Of a stretch of 64,000 nt of DNA, positions 1 to 17,391 are shown in pieces. Source of the stretch: Ficedula albicollis. Taxonomy: Eukaryota > Chordata > Aves > Passeriformes > Muscicapidae. The translations under genes were made by a program, and so were the position numbers. The notes beneath the pieces were generated by a model, which had not been told where the DNA came from, made no database searches, and saw nothing but the letters and a program-made list of their open reading frames with translations. Within the stretch, counting starts at the first letter, position 1; every line of letters starts with the position of its first letter. The stretch is taken from NCBI RefSeq assembly GCF_000247815.1, contig NC_021673.1:42984706-43048705 (forward strand). The letters are read 5' to 3'.

Positions 1-990
1 TTGTAGGTACATGCAGAGCAAAACAAGTCCTTTCCTTTGTTACTCCCAGGGCACAAGTGCAGAAAATTGTACATGTAAACTCTGGGCTGGTGGGCATGCA
101 CTGCTGCCTGCCCCTTTCTTGGAGCAGGTAAAGCTCTATTAGAGAGCTTCTTGGAGAGGCTCTGTTAAGCTTCTTTGAACTTGCTGGCTTGGCCTGGGCT
201 TTTCCATCTGTGCTGGTGCACTCCAGCACTGTGTGTGAGTGCAGGAGAGCCCAGCCCATTGGTCCTGAGGGGCAGGCAGCTCTTGGCCACTTTTACTGGT
301 GGCCTCTGTGACTGGAAGGACTGGAAGCCACAGGAGGACCCAGCCAGCACAGAGGCTGAGGGTTGTTTGGCTGGCTGGCTCTGGGTCTCAGCACCATGCC
401 CAGCCCACTCCCATGTGGACAGGGTGTTTACAGCCAAGCTTTCTCCATGACCTAATTGCATTTGCAGGACTACAGCCACCCAAGAGGTGGAGTTCGAGGT
501 GGAGTTAGAGGTGGAATTCAAACCATCTGAAATCAGGAGTACAACAGCATCTGGGCCTAATGCCATTGGCTTTTTCTCCAGTATGCATTTGCCTTAGGAG
601 TAATTGGAAGATGTATCTTCTTCCTATATATAGTTGCTTCTTAATACAAAGGCATGTTTCCGTTCTTTTTGTTAAGGTGTTGAATTTTCCTGCAGTGGAA
701 AAGTCATTTCCTTGAAGTCTTGGTACACATTTTCCTTGTTTTTTACTGGGTGTAATAATGGCCAGTGGACTTCAGATGCTCATTCTTTGTCAGGGACAAG
801 AAAAAACAAGGAGAAAACCAGCTAGTTTTCAAAAAGAAACAGCATTTCCAGGGAGCACTTCCAGAAGCATTTTACAGCACAGGGGAGGAGAATGTATCCC
901 TCTTGTCCAGTCCTTCTCTATTTTCTCTAGCTTGAGAGGTACAAAAGGGAAGAGTGCCATTTTGAACAGATTGATGTAATATCTATGGAA

Positions 991-1138
991 GATCCAGGGA
1001 ATTACAGCTTTGACAGCTTCACCTCAGTCCCTTGGAAGATGATGAAGAAAATCTTAGAAAAAAAGATCCAGGGAATTACAGCTTTGACAGCTTCACCTCA
1101 GTCCCTTGGAAGATGATGAAGAAAATCTTCTTAGAAAA
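991..1138. repeat. Tandem duplication, about 74-bp unit
   Basis: The segment starting gatccagggaattacagc at 991 recurs at 1065. The two copies differ only by a few bases near the junction. It lies in the CR1 fragment. Confidence 0.9.
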
Positions 1139-1402
1139 CATTTCCAAACACATGAAGGACAAGAAGGTGATCAGGAGTAGCCAACATGGATTTACAAAGG
1201 GGAAATGACCAGCCTTACTGCTTTCTGTAATGAGGTGACTAGCTTGCTGGACAAGGGAAGAGTGATGGATGTGGTTTACCTTGATCTTGGTAAGGTTTTA
1301 ATCTCCTGTAACATCCTCACAGACAAGCTGCCAGGGTATGGGTTAAATAAGAGGGCAGTGAGATGGATTTAAAACTGAGCAACCCAGCCCAGAGGGTTGT
1401 GA

Positions 1403-1505
1403 TCAGTGGTACAAAGTCCAGCTGGACTAGTCCCTAGTGGTGTACCCCAGGGGTCAGTGGTACAAAGTCCAGCTGGACTAGTCATTAGTGGTGTACCCCA
1501 GGGGT
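1403..1505. repeat. Tandem duplication, 51-bp unit, in frame
   Basis: tcagtggtacaaagtccagc occurs at 1403 and 1454. The unit is 17 codons, so the CR1 reading frame survives and the SGVPQGS motif is doubled. Confidence 0.9.
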
Positions 1506-4500
1506 CCATACTGGGGCTGGCACTGTTCCACATCTTCATAAATGACCTGGATGATGATGCAGAGTGCAGTCCTGGGAAGTTTGTAGGTGATGAAAACCTG
1601 GGAGGAGTGATGATCAAGGGGGTTGTGCTGCCATGGAGTGAGAAATCTTGGCAGTCAGGACAGAGAGGAGTCTCATCAAGTTCAACACAGAGAAATGCCA
1701 AGTCCTGTTTTTGAGACATTTGAGGGTAAGCCCCTACACCAGTACAGGCTGGAGGTTGGAAAGCAGTTCTCCAGAGAAGACTTTGGGATCTTGGGGGACA
1801 ACACACTGACCATGAGCCACCAATGTGCTTTTGTGGTGACGGTGGCCAGCAGCTCCCTGGGCTGCTTTAGGAAGAAGACCACATCAGGAAAGAACAAATT
1901 GTGGTTTGTCTTTTTTTTGGTAGATCTGAATTAACTTCAAATCAGAATGGGGTTTGGGCTTGGGAAGGTGTAGCAGTGCCATTCAAGAGGCAGCATTTTG
2001 CAGTCACATTGCAGAGGATGTGGTTATGTCATCTTCAGCTCCAAGTAGGGAAGAGAATGCAGGTTCTGTAAAAGTCTTTCAGGCTCTGTTATGTCTTTCC
2101 TGTCTGCTAAGTTCTGACAGCCTTTAGCTCACATTGACTTGACTGCAAGATAGTACCTTATATATATCAATGTCCCTAAATTGCTTCATGACTTCAAATA
2201 TCTCTTCCAAAGGAGAGTAAAGAAGGGGATTAGTTTAAACTGATCAGCTTCTATGAAACAGAGTAAATATGGAACTTTATTAAAATCCAGAAATCCCTCC
2301 TCGGGGTTGACTAATGCATTTGATCATTATTTTGCTTCTCAGAAACCAGAAGGCACTTAAATAATAATGCCCTGCCATGTGTCCCTCACCCCTTTTTGTA
2401 ATGCAGCTCTGGAGCCCAGATGTATATTGTGGAGCACACTGAAATCTTCTGAGACTGACCATCATTTGACCTGTACTTCTGGTCACACTGGCTTGCTGAC
2501 TGCTGGGTTACCTCTGTGTTGTTCTGATATGTGAAATGCTATATTGAGATGGAAATAGCAGTGCCCTGGATTTTTTTGTGCCTCCAGTTTTTATTTTCAG
2601 GGTGTATAAACCTGTTCCCCTGAGCACAGATGCATAAAGAACACTCATAACATTTGATCACTTCAGTGCTTTGCCATTCATTTATCTCTCTCTCTGTGCC
2701 ACAAACTGACTCCTGAAATAGATGCTCAACTGTATCCCAGACAGTTACATATTTATCACTTTATCACTCAGTTCTCTGGAAACCAGAATCCCAGGGGGGA
2801 AAAGGGTACAGTCATCACCCTGTATATCATGATAAACCAGTATCTGGTGAAAGAACTTCACAGAACTTCAATATTTGTCAGTTTCAAAGAAAAAGTGGTA
2901 TTGTGTGGCTCTATTACCTGTATTTGTTAGCATTCTTTTAAAACAGGGAAGTTTTAAACTCTGACTGCACCTGCAGGCAATATAGTGTGGCAGATGTTGT
3001 AGAGCTTTATATAAAGTTGTTGAGAGGATCCCCTTTTCACCTGTCCTGTGAAGCAGAATCACGTGCCTGTGAACTGAGAATGCTCTTTAGAAATGGCAGG
3101 TAAATCTCATGCTGCAAGATTTATGCTAAGAAAGTAAATCTTTGAAAGAAATATGTCCTGCCATGCAGATTTCTTCCTATCCGTGTGCTGAGGCACATTT
3201 AAAATCAAAGAAAGGAGAATCTTTAATTGGATTGGGAGTTGTTTTAGTCATGAAGAGCTGTTGGAATGGAAAGCATGTTTGTTCAAATCCACGGTTCTAC
3301 CCTGTTGGGCGTTGAGCAGATTCTTCATTGGTACCATGTATCTTATTTCTGAGGATTGTGACACCTCAAATGTATTTTCTGTCCTTGCATGACTCACATT
3401 CTTCTTTATGCTTCTCATTTTTTTATACCTTTTAACTGAAAAGAAAAATATTGCTATGCTTCCATGAAATTGAAAGAACTGGGTCTAGCTTAAACTAATG
3501 ATTTTTCCCAGTGTTTTTTATTATTTGGATGGTGGTTGTACTTCAAGAGTCCAGTCTTCTTTATCCTTTGTACACTGTAAAAAGCCTGCTAAAGTTAATT
3601 GTTCATGCATAAAATGAGCCCGTGGGCAGATTTAATATTTCTGTGAATTAACACTTCCTTCTTGATTTTTACAGTGTAATTGAAACTGGGAATTCATTAT
3701 TGTGAAGACACCTGAGTAAGGGAAACTTCTTCTGCCCTTTGGTGGTTAGAGAATGTTGTCCTCATCCCACCTTTATTCAAGAGCAAGACTCAGTGCTTGC
3801 TGTGACTTGTTGTTGAGTCTTCCTATAGAATAAAATTTCATTAAATTTAGTTTTAAATTATGGAAATAATAGCTGTGTCTTGCATCACTTAGAGTGTTCT
3901 CTTAGACTATAGGGTAGATGATCTCCTTCTGATTGTTCAGGTTATTCAGTGGCTAAGTCAGATGACTCTGCTTAACTACGATTCAGAGAGCTGGGCATCA
4001 CTTACAGGGTTAACAGCAGCTCCTTGGACTGCCACAGTAAAAGTAATGGAGCTGGACCAGGTCTGGCAGCAGCTTAGCCACTTGTGTGGGGAAGAATCCA
4101 AAGCACTGACTTTTTTCCTTTGAAGTCACCATTGTGAGGTGGTTCACTGTCAAGAAATTGATGTGGCTGTTTGGATGGAGTTTGGTGAAGGTGACAGGTG
4201 ACAAGTTTTTCACACACAGACCTTTTGGTTGCCCTTGTACATGCAAATGTTTAGCCTGTCCGCTTACAGCTGAGCAGGTGAAACCTGGCTAACACTTAAG
4301 GACAATCTGAGCTATGTTGTTTGGGCGTTGGGTTGTTTATTTTTTTCTCTTTTAATCTTACAGAAATTATTCTGATAATGAATGCAGATGGTTAGGAGTT
4401 TGGAAGATGAGTGTGCAGGAAAGGATGGTGCAGTCTTGAAGTGCTGGCTTCCTCAGATAGTTTTTTAATGTCTAGGAGAAACACTTAAAATGTGAATCAT

Positions 4501-5381
4501 TACAGCTTCTGGCTGACTTGGGATGAACTAAAAATTACAGTGGCTGAAAGCATGCATTGACTGAGTCTGTAATAAAAAAATATTTTAGTATATTCTCTGT
4601 AGGTTTATTTTGATCACCCAGGTTAGCCAGGTGGGTGGAAGCAGCAGGATTAGTAAAATAAACAAGTGGCTTAAGATTAAAGAAAAAAAGGAAATCGCTT
4701 TTGTCCTTTGCAAGTCTGCAGCTGAAAGAAGTTGTAAAATAATATTTTATAGTTTTATATGGCAGTGTTAACTTATAAAGGTTTTGGGGGTGAGGTGAAT
4801 TAAATCAGTTCCTCCAAATGTTTATATTATTTACTCTGATACTGCCTTGCAGTGCGCTAATTCTTCTGCTCTGTAGGTGTCAGAAAAGGAAGAGGAAAAC
4901 TGTTACCTCAGATCCTCTGATTTTGCATGTGAGAAATGTCACTAAGTGAAAGTGAAGGTGCATGTGTTAATGGACACCTCCATTGTCACAGCTTTCAGTG
5001 AGCTCCTTCTGAAAGTCTCTGGGGTTCAGGTACTTCAGTCAGTGGTGCAGCTCCAGCCATTCTGTTCCATTTCTCTATTTGTGGCCTCTTCTGTTGTACA
5101 TAGACATCTTCAAGTTGAGATCTTCAGGCTGAAACTGCTGCTTTCCTTCTGGCCACTGCCCCTTTCCCCAGTCCTAATGTTTGCTTCAGCTGATTTATCA
5201 GCTAATTATAAAACCTTATTGTCATGCTTATTACTTTGTTCTCCATTTTGTTGGAACCATTCCATTTACATTAGATATCTGTCTTCTGTTTCTAAATGCC
5301 ATTTTGTTGTGCTTAAAATCATCTCCATGATCCTCTGAGCACCATAGTGAAAACCTTGAATGTGCCTTTTTTTTTTTCCAG

Positions 5382-10720
<5,339 letters not shown>

Positions 10721-12420
10721 CTCCATCACCTGTGCAAGACGTCTGCCTTACAAAACAGGATACCAAAGAGGAGCGTCCACTACTGAGGAGAGAGCCGAGG
10801 GTATTTTGTTACTAGCCTGGACAAGCTGGTAGCCTTTGGAAGATCTACTTGAATGCCTATGCAAAACAATGTTGTGAACCAAAGATTTTTTGCTCCCCCC
10901 ACCCAAAGAAGTTTATAATGGAGAACCTGCTTGTTTCAGAGAAAGACAACTTCTGTCTCTCAGGCTGGGCTCTGGCCATTTCCAGCTATTTGCAACAAGA
11001 GTATTTAAAACTCATTTGGACAGTCATTTGGTTCTCCTTTCAGAGGGATGGAAAAGTTCCTTCTGATTTCCTCCATCTGTTTACACAAGGGAAATCCTGC
11101 AAATTCCTACCTGATTCTTAACTTCCAAGGATTATATGTTTAACAAAGGAACAGTTACAAACTAATTTGTGCTTGGATAAGCTTGACCCAAGCCTTTGTT
11201 ACCTCTTTCTGTCAGAACTGTGGACTTTTTCTAACATCAGCTCAGCCAGCATCAAAATTATGAACTGCAACCTGAAAATATCACTGCAAATATTTCCTCC
11301 TAGCCCCAACAGTACACAATGAAATCGGGGATTTTCTCCATTAATTTTTTGCAATCAAAGATTATTCTTTAAAAATTCCTTTGCCAAATACGGGAAAATA
11401 CGTACCCAAGAACATGCATTTAATATTTTATGGGGTCTTTTTGTTTCTCCTTTTCATAGTAAGTCCACTTCTATAGAAAATTTCTATGCATTTGCTATAA
11501 ATTATTCGCTTTATAAACTAACAGCATTTATGAAAAGCCCACTGTGAATGGAGCAATGTGCTTCTTTCTCCCTCTTACATGTGGTTTTGTCACTTCCTCT
11601 GCCTCAGCTGGAATCTGCCTCTGCCCAGAGCCTGGACAGACAGAACAGTTCAGTTTTGTTCAACCTGGTATCATCATGAAATTCTATGTAACTTCAGTGC
11701 TGAGACAATGCCTCCTTGGCACCTTTGTCTTTCCTTTTGCAATCCGTCTCTGGTGAGCTGGGAATTCTTTGTAGGAAAAAAGGAAGCGTGGGCCTCTCTC
11801 CTCTCTCTATGGTGCTTCTCCTTTCATGCATAGCTGTGAAATAGAACTTGGTTAATTCTGTCAAGATAACTGCATGATGGTGCAGCAGAAGTTGGGTTTA
11901 TACAGTTTACCAGGGAAAACAATCTGGAAAAAAAATTCTGGCCTGCTATATATTTTTCTATTTGTCTGAAATTCTGCATCAATACTGCTAAGTAATTTAA
12001 TAGTTCTCTCAGAAAATTCTTTTTGTGCCTCATGGCAGGTCAACATATATTGCTGTTTGTTGCCACCCTTTTTTTTCCCATCCAAATATATGTATCTTTA
12101 CTTAGAATTTGTTTTTAACTCTGACAACAGAAAATTGGCTAACTGCTAAAGTGTCAAAAATTTTGAGTAAGTAAATGAAAATAACTGAGCAGATAACTTG
12201 AAGAGGTAAGAATCTCCCTCCTCATGGTGCACAGTTTCTGTGATTCTTTTTGCTATTCCTTTTCAAAAGCGCCCTATTTAGAGCAACACAGAGCAGGAAA
12301 CAATTTGAAAGCACAAAATTCTGTTTTTAATAGATTAAGGTACATACATTCACTCCAAGATAAAGTGTTTCTACATTAGTACAGAGGTTTATTCAAATAA
12401 ACCATATAACAAGCAGGTGT
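10721..12420 (+). other. CMTM7: CMTM7 3' UTR (end uncertain)
   Basis: This sequence continues directly from the CMTM7 stop codon. The first good AATAAA is at 12396-12401, with another at 13766-13771. The true cleavage site cannot be chosen by eye. Open frames in this stretch carry no recognisable domain. Confidence 0.5.
12396..12401 (+). terminator. CMTM7: Candidate CMTM7 polyadenylation signal
   Basis: An AATAAA hexamer 1.68 kb after the CMTM7 stop is the first canonical one on this strand downstream of the gene. A GT-containing segment follows. This is only a positional candidate. Confidence 0.4.
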
Positions 12421-12733
12421 ATTGTTACTAATTTCATATTGGCTATTTCTTATTTTTCTACAATGTACAACTTCTGCCCCCTACCTTCAGGTGCTATGTT
12501 TTGTGTTTAGTCAGGAATGAGCCATTTTTTCCTTTTTAACAACCAGAGCTGAGCATGGCTCAAGGCTCTCTGGCTTAAGAAAACAAACATTCTCAGCTGA
12601 GACTCCATTGTCAGCAGAGTCAGTGACAGCTCAGCCTTCCTTGCACAGCCAGCACAGGGCCAGTCAAATGGCCTTATGTGACAAGGGACTTCCTTCTGGG
12701 CACTTTGAGTGAAAATACCTGCAGAAGAAGGTA

Positions 12734-12735
<2 letters not shown>

Positions 12736-12769
<34 letters not shown>

Positions 12770-12776
12770 TGTGTGT
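12736..12776. repeat. (CA)n-(GT)n microsatellite
   Basis: About 15 CA units (12736-12766) switch directly to 5 GT units (12767-12776). This makes a self-complementary dinucleotide palindrome. Confidence 0.95.
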
Positions 12777-15742
12777 CTAATTTTTTGCAACAGGGTGCTT
12801 GATCACCAGTCCTCCTGCCAAGACTGGCTTTTCAGTTTTTGGAAACCAGCGCTCTGAGTTTAATTTGGACTGGTATGACACATGTTTAAGGATACAATCT
12901 CTCCTGTTCCCCTAGAAGATAAAGACTGTTTTATTTCTCCTTCACCTCCTGAGGTATCACCTCAGATTGACAGTAGGAACCTTCCCACAAGCTTTAGGCC
13001 CTCGTTGCAGTCCTGTGGCAAGCCAGTGTTCTGCTGCAGACAGTGTGAATGCAGCTGAGACCTCAGTGCTGCAGTGGAAGTGGGGAGAAGCACCTGCTAA
13101 GGACGGGGGCCAGAGCCTGAGCTTGCTCTGCAGAAAAGGCTGCTTCCACTTTCTCCTGGAACCATGCCCCCATGTCCTGGCACTATACTAGCTTTTTTTT
13201 CAGCCTCTCATGTCACTCTGTCACTTGTCACCATATGGAGAAAAAAAAAAAAGTCAAGGGGAATTTCATGCAGTCTAACAACCAAAGAATTTCTGAACAA
13301 TGTTCTGTGATCATCCAAAGAATATGTTTTGCTCTTAGTGCACTTGCTTATACCAGATCAAGAGATGTAAGTTACCAGTTCCCTTTTGGATTTTGTGCCT
13401 ACTGACAGGGCTAAAATATTCCTGCAGCTTTGGCTGTTGTGACAGTGCTGGGTCCATAGACCCACCAGATGCTCCTAATCAGGATGCTCTCAGGCTGGAA
13501 GACTGACATCTCTGCTGCCAAAGTTTCCTCGCTTTCCCCAGATCCTCCTTGTGAAGCATGTCTACCAAGAAAAGCACAGATTTTCTGTTCTCACCAGCTC
13601 CACCAGGGGGTTGTTGAATGACAGCTCCGTCTGGCAGGGAATTCGACACCTCTCTGCTGTACCTCTGCCAGCAAAAGTGTTTTAAGTTTCCTTCAGTGTC
13701 AACCTGGTTCTGAAAGCTCCATCTGTCTGCAACTTTGTCAAATATGGGATTCCAGCTGTTTTAGAAATAAACTCTGTTAGTTATTTGGGTGATGTGGAGA
13801 ATCAGACTGTTGTCCTGGTCATTTTTTTTCCTTCCTCTACTACAGCAGTGGCTTTCTCTCAGGGGAATATCAGAATACATCCTCTAACTGGAGGACAATA
13901 GGTAAGAGCCAAAACCTGTTCCCTGCTGTTGGATTTGGATGTGCTGGTTTCCACCCAAAATTTGTCTATATTCTTCAGCTTCAAGATGAGTGTAGTTTAT
14001 CCTTTGAGCTAACACAGAATTTGGGATTCAGTTTTTACTGAAAAATTAAAATGTAAATGTTGGGAGAAGAAAAGTGGTAGAACAAACTCTTTCATACTGT
14101 GAAAAAAAACGAAACCTCATGTTTGAGCTCTGGGGACTTGTAATAAGCTAGAGAGTGAATAGTGCTTTTGTCAGGTAGAAACTGGGAAAATGAGAAGGGG
14201 AAATGAAACTTTTTAAAAAAGAGGAAGAGTGGCTTCCACAGTGCTGGATGAAAACACTTCAGGTTATGTGACCAGCATAACTTCACACTTCTGTTGCTGA
14301 GAATTGCTTGCACTGTTTGGAAACAGCTCAGTATGTGGGGTTTAAAGGGGGTAGCAGGACACCAGTATAATGATAACTTGTAAGGAATTGTGTGTGTTGT
14401 GGTGGGATGTCGACTGCTGCTCCATGGAAGAGGACTAAGAACTCATTAGGACAAAAAGGAGCAGAAGAGGAGGAAGATCACGTGCAAAAATCAATAGAAA
14501 GCTTATGAGGGGAAGAACTAATGTGTGTGCCTTGTGCACTAACAGAAGTGGTGGCAGATATTAACAGGTTCTGGCTGTGCTGGTTATTATAGGGCAGATC
14601 TGCCTGGAGTGACAGAGAAGTCTCTTTACTGCTTGCCAGCACTTTATACCCTGTGTCTGGGACTTTCCTGTTCTGCTAAAGCTGTGGGGGGATGCACGAG
14701 ACCTGGCTACAGGCTGTGGAATGTGGCATGACATTGCCATGTGCTCTGCCCTGTTTAATTTAAAATTGCTGTGAGCTCCACTGTGCTTAAAGACAGCCTG
14801 GAGCCACATGGTGCTGCTGAGGTTCTGTGCTTGGCCATGCCCGAAGCTTGGGCAAAGTATGGACCTGCTTTTAGACTGAGTGCCATTGGAAAGCTGAGAA
14901 AAGCTGGATTTATGTATCACTAGGCCCTGCTGGGCATCCTGGAGGTGCTGCTGGCTGTGTGAGCCAGGGGGAAGTGGGCTCCAGAGAAAGAGAGGCCCAC
15001 ATCTTGTTCTTTCTGCCTGCAGAGATTTACACCCAGGTGGGAGGAGAGAGCCCTCACCACAAAGCTCTAGTTCTAGTTAAGCAACCCACCTGTTTGGGCT
15101 GGTTCAAGTTTCACACTGGAGCAAGTGCCAGTGCCATGCCCTTGGCTTACCTTTCTCTCCTCTGCAGACACACAGGGCTGCACACTTGGGAGGCCATCCT
15201 GTTGGGAACAGGTGGCTCTTGGTTCCAGTCCCTGGTCCCTGGGCTTGTTTAACCTTGCTACATGGGAGCACGTCAGAAAGTGGCACCAGGGCTTGTTATC
15301 CTCCTCTCCTGGAGAAGGACAATTACTTTTTTCCAGCACAACAGCAGCTGGAAAACAGGAAAAGAATCGTGTCCTTTCTAGAAGTCACTGATTACCCACA
15401 GCAGGCTACTCCAGAGTTTATTTCTGTTCTGCCTGTCCCTGAGCCCAGTCCATCAGCCTCACCTGGTCCCCTGGGTCAGCACACTGGTTTCTCACAGCCA
15501 ATATGACAAGTACACATTGGTGTTTGTTACTAGGGACTGATCAACATACAGCGGGTTTCCACCATCCCAGAACTTCCATAAAATTTTTTAAAAAGGCCGT
15601 ATTTCTAATTAACTGATGGTTTATCTTCTTATTATCTCATATCTGCACTGTTCTACTGTGTAAATGACTTGCCAATTTATTAAGGATCAAACAAGCTCTC
15701 ATCACCTGCCTGAACCAGTCCCTCTGCCTTGGGGCAGTTGGC

Positions 15743-15763
15743 AAAAAAAAAAAAAAAAAAAAA
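15743..15763. repeat. Poly-A tract, 21 nt
   Basis: An uninterrupted A run with no element recognised upstream of it. Confidence 0.9.
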
Positions 15764-15838
15764 TCTGTCTGCTTTTTGTGCTTTACCAAACCTCTGCCTG
15801 AGCTGTGCTAACAGTGAAAGTGAAGCTGTCTGCCCAGA

Positions 15839-15984
15839 AGTAGCACTTCACAGGTAGAAAGACTGAAAAGACTGAAAGTCAGGGGGCAGAAAAAAAAGGG
15901 AAGAAGAAGAAAATGAAGTAGCACTTCACAGGTAGAAAGACTGAAAGTCAGGGGGCAGAAAAAAAAAGGGAAGAAGAAGAAAAC
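15839..15984. repeat. Tandem duplication, about 70-75-bp unit
   Basis: gtagcacttcacaggtagaa, then a gaaagtcagggggcagaaa segment and a purine-rich tail, occurs twice in succession. The copies differ by one extra gactgaaaa unit and A-run length. Confidence 0.88.
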
Positions 15985-17203
15985 AATAATTAAAAGAGTT
16001 GCAGCATCACAGGAGTTTCCTGCCTCAGGGATGAGGTTGCTGCGAAGACCAGCTTTCAGTTTTACAGGGAGGCAGAATTCAGATACCAAAATCCTTGGCA
16101 TAGTTCTGACTTAGTGCTATGAAAGCTTGGCTTTAAGATTCCAGTGCTGAATAATCCAAGGCCAAATCTGACTGTGGCTGCTTGTAATGTCTTGCAGGGG
16201 ACAGTAGTATGACAGGGAGGGCTCATGAAAAGGAAGCTGTGAGGGACCTTGGCTTTTTGTGTGGTGATGGTGAGGAATGAGGGCAGAGCTCAAAGTGAAA
16301 GCACAGATGAAGGAGCTAAAATCAAGGGGTCACTGCAGAGTAGCAGCACTACCCGATCTTTCCTGAGGGAACAGCTCAGAACAGTGCTGTTCCTTGGATT
16401 AATATTTTTATATCACTTCCTGAGCATAACACCACCTCCAGCAGCACCTGGTTTTTCCATATTGCTGAACTACAGCATTACAGAAAGGCACATTAGTGTT
16501 TAGTATTAGTATTTTCAAAAGTAGTTTAGTTACTGGGTGAATGCTGGCTCTCAGTTGAGACGTGTGTTTGAGTGAAATTACGTCCTTCAGAGCACTAGCC
16601 AGCCATAAACGCCTAAACTTTTGAAACAGAAAAAAAGGATGAGGGCATAGATAAATTTGCTTCAATTAAAATTAATTTTTGATAACCCTGGCTTGGACTG
16701 AGTTGAATTCAGAGTGCCCAAGATAGTGTAAATTTCATTTATTGCTCTTTAAATGCTTGCAGACCCAGAATAAGAGCAAGACAAAAAGCAACCATTCGAA
16801 TGGAATAAACTGCAACCTCTAAAGCCTAAGCCAAAGAGCAGCAGTCCTGCCCTTCTCACAGTGACAAGAAGTCCTGCCTGCAGTGTGATGTAACCCAGGA
16901 ATGCCCAGGTGTCCTGGTGTTAATGCTTGGTGCTGCGAAGCCCCCAGGTTACCCTGCCTGGCCCTGCAATGATTTCAGCCCTGCCTGGTGCACAGAGGCA
17001 CTGTCACATCTGTCACTCCAGAGCCATTCTCCCAGACAGCTGGGGCTATGCAAAGGCAGGCAGACAACTGTGCAGCAAGCCAAGCACCTGGGCAGGAGGG
17101 AATAGCACAGAGGAAAAGGAGCAGGCTGAGTGCTCTGTGCTTGCATGTGTGGGGATGTGTAGAAAAACAGTCCTGTGTGGGGGTGAAGGAAGCACCTGTG
17201 TGT

Positions 17204-17391
17204 TTCTGGAGCGCTGAAGGGGCTCCCAGAAAGACAAAGAGAGCACAGCAGCTCTTGAGGCAGAGCTGGCATGTGTGCGAATGACGTGGCAGCCACGTTC
17301 TGGAGCGCTGAAGGGGCTCCCAGAAAGACAAAGAGAGCACAGCAGCTCTTGAGGCAGAGCTGGCATGTGTGTGAATTACGTGGCAGCCACA
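17204..17391. repeat. Tandem duplication, 94-bp unit
   Basis: ttctggagcgctgaaggggc begins at 17204 and again at 17298. The copies match to the gcagccac end, with scattered substitutions such as tgtgcgaatgacg against tgtgtgaattacg. The several overlapping open frames there are by-products of the duplication. Confidence 0.92.

Larger units (their letters stand above)
980..1870 (+). mobile_element. CR1 LINE fragment, decayed reverse transcriptase
   Basis: Translated pieces match the CR1 ORF2 reverse transcriptase in order: an EDPGNY segment near 985, SQHGFTKGK near 1180, VVYLDL near 1275, SGVPQGSILG at about 1480-1510, FINDLDDDAEC near 1540 and a GILGDNTLTMSHQCA-like end near 1790. The frame is broken several times; the catalytic F-A-D-D box is altered (the visible equivalent reads F-V-G-D-E). 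It carries two internal tandem duplications. Both ends are truncated, and it is not active. Confidence 0.85.
1..5381 (+). other. CMTM7: CMTM7 intron 1 (3' part)
   Basis: No exon matching the CMTM7 N-terminus and no CpG island is visible, so this is taken as intron. It contains a decayed CR1 fragment (about 980-1870). I recognise nothing else in 1-980 or 1900-5381; the open frames there are short, unconserved in appearance and lack family motifs. Confidence 0.7.

Noticed and set aside
13840..13910. Alternative CMTM7 last exon (acceptor tttctctcag, donor gtaaga near 13900)
   Set aside because: It has exon-like borders, but the phase-matched tail ending at 10720 gives a family-like C-terminus, so no coding exon is needed here.
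14959..15506. Cluster of overlapping frames on both strands
   Set aside because: Frames overlap in all directions with no family motif; this is typical of a locally GC-richer stretch with few stop codons.
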